Assembly: GCA_028709235.1 (NCBI GenBank)
Contig: JAQVXL010000019.1
Location: 1-36,967, forward strand
Direction of reading: 5' to 3'
DNA length: 36,967 nucleotides
Origin: Desulfotomaculaceae bacterium
Lineage (GTDB): Bacteria > Bacillota > Desulfotomaculia > Desulfotomaculales > Pelotomaculaceae
The position numbers and the translations under genes are program-made. Numbering within the stretch: position 1 is the first letter of the stretch; the number at the start of each line of letters is the position of its first letter. Shown here in pieces: positions 33,467 through 36,967 of this stretch. The notes below the pieces were generated by a model. It saw only the letters and a program-made list of their open reading frames with translations, searched no databases and had not been told where the DNA came from.

Positions 33467-34186
33467 TATCGCGCCGGCCATAAAAGCGACATAGTCGTTA
33501 GCAGGGTTGGCGAACAGATTCTGAGTGGTATCTTGCTGTATTATTCTCCCGGCTTCCAGCACTGTTACACGGTTGGCCAAGGCCGGGATCTCATACGGGT
33601 CGTGAGTAACGATCAAGGTGCTTATTTTCGTGGCCTTGATAATATCGTAGAAATCACTATGAAGAGCTTTCTTGGTTGGGTAGTCCAGGGCAGCAAAAGG
33701 CTCATCCAGGAAAAGCACCTCCGGTTCTAAAACAAGCGCCCTGGCCAGGCTTACTCTCTGGGCCTCGCCCCCGGAGAGAAAGCGGGTGGAACTGCGGGCT
33801 AATGAATCGACTCCGAGCCTGGCCAGCCATTCCATCACCCGCGAGTGCATCTCAGCTTTTTTATGTCCCCTGAGACGGAGACCGGTGGCTACGTTATTAT
33901 AAACTGTCGTGTCCAAGAGAAGCGGTTCCTGAAAAACAACGGCCATTCTTCTCCGGAGGCGCATCATGTTTTGCGGTGTGGCCTCTTCTCTCTGGATAAT
34001 AATTTTGCCCGAATCAGGTCTCTGCAAAAGCGACAGTACCTGCACCAGGGTGCTTTTACCAGAGCCGTTAATACCGATCAGGGCCATTATTTCGCCCTGA
34101 TCCAGGCAAAATTGTTCCACGTCCAGTATCTGCTTGCCACCTCTTTTATATTTGATGTTACTGGCTTGAACGGCACTGGTGCTCAT
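33461..34186 (-). CDS. ABC transporter ATPase, tungstate/anion type, orphan
   Basis: ATPase subunit (241 aa) resembling TupC/WtpC-type anion importers: Walker A GINGSGKST, Q-loop VVFQEPLLL, signature LSGGEAQRVSLARAL, Walker B VLFLDEPFAALD and the VTHDPYE switch. ATG 34186 follows GGAGG. The expected permease and binding protein are not next to it on either side, so it must work with components encoded elsewhere, or the assignment is too specific. A tungstate or molybdate role would suit an anaerobe with tungsto/molybdo-enzymes and the metallocluster genes here. Substrate not certain. Confidence 0.82.
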   Translation of the reverse strand: MSTSAVQASNIKYKRGGKQILDVEQFCLDQGEIMALIGINGSGKSTLVQVLSLLQRPDSGKIIIQREEATPQNMMRLRRRMAVVFQEPLLLDTTVYNNVATGLRLRGHKKAEMHSRVMEWLARLGVDSLARSSTRFLSGGEAQRVSLARALVLEPEVLFLDEPFAALDYPTKKALHSDFYDIIKATKISTLIVTHDPYEIPALANRVTVLEAGRIIQQDTTQNLFANPANDYVAFMAGAIK

Positions 34187-34305
34187 TAATTCAATCCTCC
34201 AAATAACTTGAGAAATATGGTGTTATTATACACTAATATGAGCTTATTTCCTCTAAATAAAAAGCTTTTCCGCTAAAAAAGGGACAGGAGTGTGGCAATT
34301 TATCC

Positions 34306-34334
34306 TTGACTTGTGCTGTTGATGTCTATATCAT
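34306..34334 (+). promoter_or_regulatory. Promoter of the paaK leader
   Basis: TTGACT, 17 bp, TATCAT. The predicted start is near 34341, just upstream of T-box Stem I. Confidence 0.65.
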
Positions 34335-34349
34335 ATGAACCAAGTAGTA

Positions 34350-34640
34350 TATATTTAGAAACTATGAAGTGGAAAAGTAGTTGGAAAACAGCTTTACAGG
34401 GAGAAAGCGCCGTGACTGGAAGCGCTTCACTGCATGACCCAGCGAAGTTCTCCACCGAGTTTCCGGGTTGAAACCAGGTTCGGCAAGTAGGCCCGGCCGG
34501 AGGCTTCCACCGTTAAAAGGAAGGGGGTATAAGGAGTTATTCCCGTACCCTGCCGCAAGCGGGCTTCTTGATGAAGTCAAATAGGGTGGTACCGCGAAAC
34601 CAGCTTTTCGTCCCTAACGGGCGAAAAGTCTTTTTATTTT
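34350..34640 (+). promoter_or_regulatory. T-box riboswitch, Phe (UUC) specifier
   Basis: A complete T-box leader that senses uncharged tRNA. Stem I starts near 34358, with a GTAG motif (34377-34380), CAGGGAGAAAG and further typical elements. The specifier loop reads GAAG-UUC-TCCACC-GAG, with UUC at 34448-34450. The 6-nt distance to GAG is the same as in B. subtilis glyQS and trpS leaders, so I read it as Phe. Next come AGTAGG (stem II) and CCGTTAA, a small Stem III (GGCTTC/GAAGTC), the T-box GGGTGGTACCGCG (34584-34596) and a terminator (CTTTTCGTCC / GGGCGAAAAG, then TTTTTATTTT, 34604-34640). An in-frame Val reading (GUU) would shift the spacing by one and is less likely. Confidence 0.85.
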
Positions 34641-34765
34641 AACCACCTGCGCAGGTGAAGAATTCCTGTACCTTGTTAAAGAGGGTTATTTATTAACCAA
34701 ACGGGGTGGTACCGCGGATAGCCACAGCTTTCGTCCCCACGAAGGCTGTGGTTTATTGTTTTTCA
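34641..34765 (+). promoter_or_regulatory. Second, Stem-I-less T-box module
   Basis: A second T-box sequence (GGGTGGTACCGCGG, 34704-34717) is preceded by a short stem (GGGTTA/TAACC, 34683-34698), which looks like Stem III, and is followed by a second terminator (CCACAGC...GCTGTGG with TTCGT/ACGAA, then TTTATTGTTTTT, 34722-34763). Only about 60 nt separate it from the first terminator, too few for a Stem I. It can bind the tRNA acceptor end but has no specifier of its own. Confidence 0.75.
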
Positions 34766-34969
34766 AACGCGGCGCCATCAGAAAAAGTTTTAATTCCCTC
34801 ACTGTGATTGGTTATAATAGACGTTGAAAAAACAATGGAACGAGCAGCATAGTGATGGGCGGCTATCCGCGGGATATGATCGGAAATGCAAGGATACAGC
34901 AGGCCTGTCCAGGCCGCACGAGAGCCGTGCAGCCTGCGGCGGCGCCTTAAAACAGGAGGATGAGTTAAA

Positions 34970-36298
34970 TTGATTAAAGCACCAGGAAAGAAAGAATACT
35001 ATGATCCCGAGCATGAGACCATGTCCCGGGAAAAGCTGGCCCAGCTGCAACTGGAACGGTTGCAGGCAACTGTGCAAAGAGTTTACCAGTCCGTCCCATT
35101 TTACAAGAACGCCTTTAAAGGCAGGGGGTTAGAACCGGGAGACATCAAATCTCTGGACGATATTAGAAAGCTGCCTTTCACATACAAACAGGACCTCAGG
35201 GACAACTACCCGAATGGTCTTTTTGCCGTGCCTATGGAAAAGATCGTCAGGCTGCATGCCTCTTCCGGTACCACCGGGAAGCCTTCCGTGGTCGGTTACA
35301 CCAAGAATGACATTTCAAACTGGGCGGATCTAATTGCCCGCTGCCTGGTTATGGCCGGCGGCAGCGAAAATGACGTGGTCCAGGTCGCTTACGGCTACGG
35401 TCTTTTTACCGGGGGACTGGGGGTCCACTACGGGGTTGAGCGCCTGGGCGCCTCGGTAGTGCCCATATCAGGCGGCAACACCTCGCGGCAGCTGATGCTG
35501 ATGCAGGATTTTGGTACGACCATGCTTGCCTGCACCCCGTCTTACGCTCTTTTCCTGGCTGAAGAGGGGATCGCGGCGGGGATCGATTTTAAAAAACTGC
35601 CGATCCGAGCCGGTGTTTTCGGGGCTGAGCCCTGGTCAGAAAACATGAAGAAGCAAATCGAGTCAAAAATGGATATTACTGCCCTGGATATTTACGGTCT
35701 CAGCGAGGTTATGGGGCCGGGCGTATCAATGGAATGCATGGCGAAACAGGGTTCCCATATAGCCGAAGACTACTTTATCGCTGAAATCATTAACCCGGAT
35801 ACAGGAGATGTGCTTCCTTCCGGAATGCAGGGCGAACTGGTCATTACCACCATCGCGAAAGAGGGCATACCGCTGCTCCGTTACCGCACCAGGGATATTT
35901 CCACCTTGCACCCGGAGGTATGCGCCTGCGGGCGGACCCACGTGCGGATGAAGCGGGTATCAGGTCGCACCGACGACATGTTGATCATCCGGGGCGTCAA
36001 TGTCTTCCCGTCCCAGGTGGAGAGCGTCCTGCTCGAGTTTGGCGAAACTGAGCCCCACTACCTGCTGGTGGTAGACCGTAAAGGAGATCTTGATGATCTT
36101 GAGATATGGGTGGAGCTGTCTGAAAAAATGTTCTCCGACGAGGTAAAACACCTGGAAGCACTGGAGAGTAAAATCCGCCATAAGCTTCTGAGCGTACTGA
36201 ATATTAACGTCAAAATCAAGTTTGTTGAGCCCCGAACCATCCCCAGAAGCGAAGGCAAAGCCAAACGGGTAATGGACCGGCGGGAACTGCAGAGTTAA
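34970..36298 (+). CDS. paaK: Phenylacetate-CoA ligase (aryl-acid CoA ligase)
   Basis: AMP-forming aryl-CoA ligase (442 aa) of the PaaK family: arylacetate + ATP + CoA to aryl-CoA + AMP + PPi. The family ATP-binding loop SSGTTGKPS is at about 99-107, the YGLSE adenylate contact near 245, and RTRD plus [16 protein letters not shown] near 310-350. The C-terminal lid ends with a Lys-rich PRSEGKAKR, where the catalytic Lys of the family is expected. TTG 34970 is 9 nt after AGGAGGA. It is controlled by a Phe-type T-box (see findings), so it is probably made when charged tRNA-Phe is short. In anaerobes, aryl-CoA can be reductively carboxylated by indolepyruvate:ferredoxin oxidoreductase to the aryl-pyruvate and then aminated; such genes are not in this window. 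Confidence 0.92.
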   Translation: MIKAPGKKEYYDPEHETMSREKLAQLQLERLQATVQRVYQSVPFYKNAFKGRGLEPGDIKSLDDIRKLPFTYKQDLRDNYPNGLFAVPMEKIVRLHASSGTTGKPSVVGYTKNDISNWADLIARCLVMAGGSENDVVQVAYGYGLFTGGLGVHYGVERLGASVVPISGGNTSRQLMLMQDFGTTMLACTPSYALFLAEEGIAAGIDFKKLPIRAGVFGAEPWSENMKKQIESKMDITALDIYGLSEVMGPGVSMECMAKQGSHIAEDYFIAEIINPDTGDVLPSGMQGELVITTIAKEGIPLLRYRTRDISTLHPEVCACGRTHVRMKRVSGRTDDMLIIRGVNVFPSQVESVLLEFGETEPHYLLVVDRKGDLDDLEIWVELSEKMFSDEVKHLEALESKIRHKLLSVLNINVKIKFVEPRTIPRSEGKAKRVMDRRELQS

Positions 36299-36439
36299 TA
36301 AAGAATTAAACTAACCTAATAGCTTTGTACTTAGTACCAGTTTTGGATATTAATAAAATGTTTATATTTAAAAAATAGATACTTAATATATTTTAATTAT
36401 TATTAGATTAATAAAAATATATAAGGGAGGTATATATTT

Positions 36440-36967
36440 ATGTGGTTTTTTAAGCCATCTGAAATCGCCAAAATCGGTATGAAAATTGAAGAAAACGGTC
36501 TGGCATTTTATAGGGCTCTGGCTGCTAAAACTGAGGAGCCGGAGGCCAAAACACTTTTTAATTTTATGGCCGGGGAAGAAGAACAGCATTATAAAACTTT
36601 TGAAGCATTAGCTGATAAACTACAGGGATATGACATCTCGACTTTTGAAGATGATTATGAGGACTATATGCGTGACCTGGCAAATAACAGTGTCTTTGCA
36701 ACTGACGCTGACCCCGTTGCAATAGCAAAGGGCGTTAATACTGTAGCTGAAGCCATAGAGCTGGCTTTGGGCTTTGAAAAGGATTCCGTATTGTTCTACC
36801 TGCAGTTTAAAAAGATGGTGCCGGAAGAGGAGAAATTCGGTGTACATGCAATTATTGATGAAGAACAGAAGCACATCCACCAGCTTTTAACCATAAAGAA
36901 AATGTATACTACCTCCAGGGAAGAATTTTATATTCCAAAAGGTGATTACGGAGACGCTGAAATATAG
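36440..36967 (+). CDS. Ferritin-like / rubrerythrin-type protein
   Basis: Four-helix di-iron protein (175 aa), ending exactly at the window edge with a TAG. ExxH-type motifs are GEEEQHY (about residue 50) and DEEQKHIHQL (about 138-147), with the paired Glu of helices 1 and 3 in EENGLAFY and FEKDSVLFY. It has no rubredoxin domain, so it is a short ferritin-like form. ATG 36440 follows AAGGGAGG. Likely roles are peroxide detoxification or iron buffering. The upstream 140 bp is very AT-rich with no clear promoter. Confidence 0.85.
   Translation: MWFFKPSEIAKIGMKIEENGLAFYRALAAKTEEPEAKTLFNFMAGEEEQHYKTFEALADKLQGYDISTFEDDYEDYMRDLANNSVFATDADPVAIAKGVNTVAEAIELALGFEKDSVLFYLQFKKMVPEEEKFGVHAIIDEEQKHIHQLLTIKKMYTTSREEFYIPKGDYGDAEI

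Larger units (their letters stand above)
34187..34969. other. 783-bp regulatory region upstream of paaK
   Basis: The left part (34187-34300) holds the ATPase gene's ribosome binding site and AT-rich promoter region. From 34306 it contains a promoter and two T-box modules (listed separately). The last 200 bp before paaK (34764-34969) hold a TATAAT (34811-34816) without a clear -35 and a GC-rich stretch; I see nothing else there. Confidence 0.6.

Noticed and set aside
34448-34450. Valine (GUU) specifier for the paaK T-box
   Set aside because: Shifting by one base would give a 7-nt gap to GAG, unlike glyQS and trpS leaders; UUC keeps the 6-nt gap.

Overview
The window looks like a chromosomal segment of an anaerobic, Gram-positive, spore-former-type Clostridium relative (Peptococcaceae / Desulfotomaculum-Pelotomaculum-like; this is inference). 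Supporting signs are strong AGGAGG-type ribosome binding sites, frequent TTG and GTG starts, a lipoprotein-type binding protein, a T-box riboswitch, an ADP-forming acyl-CoA synthetase, and a large iron-sulfur / metallocluster gene set. No tRNA, rRNA, CRISPR array, phage gene or complete transposase is visible. The left edge appears to be the end of an insertion element that cuts a potassium-channel gene.

Layout. 1-1262: probable insertion-sequence end joined to a 5'-truncated ktrB/trkH. 1971-6560: livKHMGF branched-chain amino-acid (or related) ABC importer, with a 17-bp perfect hairpin between the binding protein and the permeases. 6799-8544: a chemoreceptor-like protein with an abnormal signalling tip. 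8731-9465: AT-rich NYN/OST-HTH gene. 9669-13052: LysE-type exporter, then an AmmeMemoRadiSam pair (Memo+AMMECR1 fusion and radical SAM enzyme). 13296-17066 (minus): degenerate receiver, P-loop/DRTGG protein, ADP-forming acyl-CoA synthetase. 17348-19888: glucan phosphorylase. 20040-22792 (minus): YaiI-like protein, TusA-like protein plus YedE-like membrane protein, and a small secreted protein.

23019-30383 is the most interesting block. It carries three NifX/NifB-fold proteins, an Mrp/NBP35 ATPase with a duplicated Cys-rich head, two MinD-type ATPases with inserted ferredoxin domains, DUF134, two DUF5320-like proteins, a hypothetical, a DUF1847 protein and two IscU-type scaffolds. The gene content resembles the 'orange protein' (orp) operon of Desulfovibrio. 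Four promoters in the block (DUF134, nifX-like, hypothetical, first iscU-like) carry an operator-like element, TATGAA-N6-TTCATA or a degenerate form, at the same place: 3-4 bp downstream of the -10. This suggests one repressor controls metallocluster genes lying on both strands.

30853-36967: DRG/Obg-type GTPase with TGS domain, membrane glycosyltransferase, an orphan tungstate/anion-type ABC ATPase (minus), a tandem T-box leader whose specifier reads UUC (Phe) in front of a phenylacetate-CoA ligase gene, and a ferritin-like protein ending at the window edge. The Phe T-box implies that this ligase is switched on by phenylalanine starvation, which fits a salvage/biosynthetic role (arylacetate to amino acid) better than catabolism.
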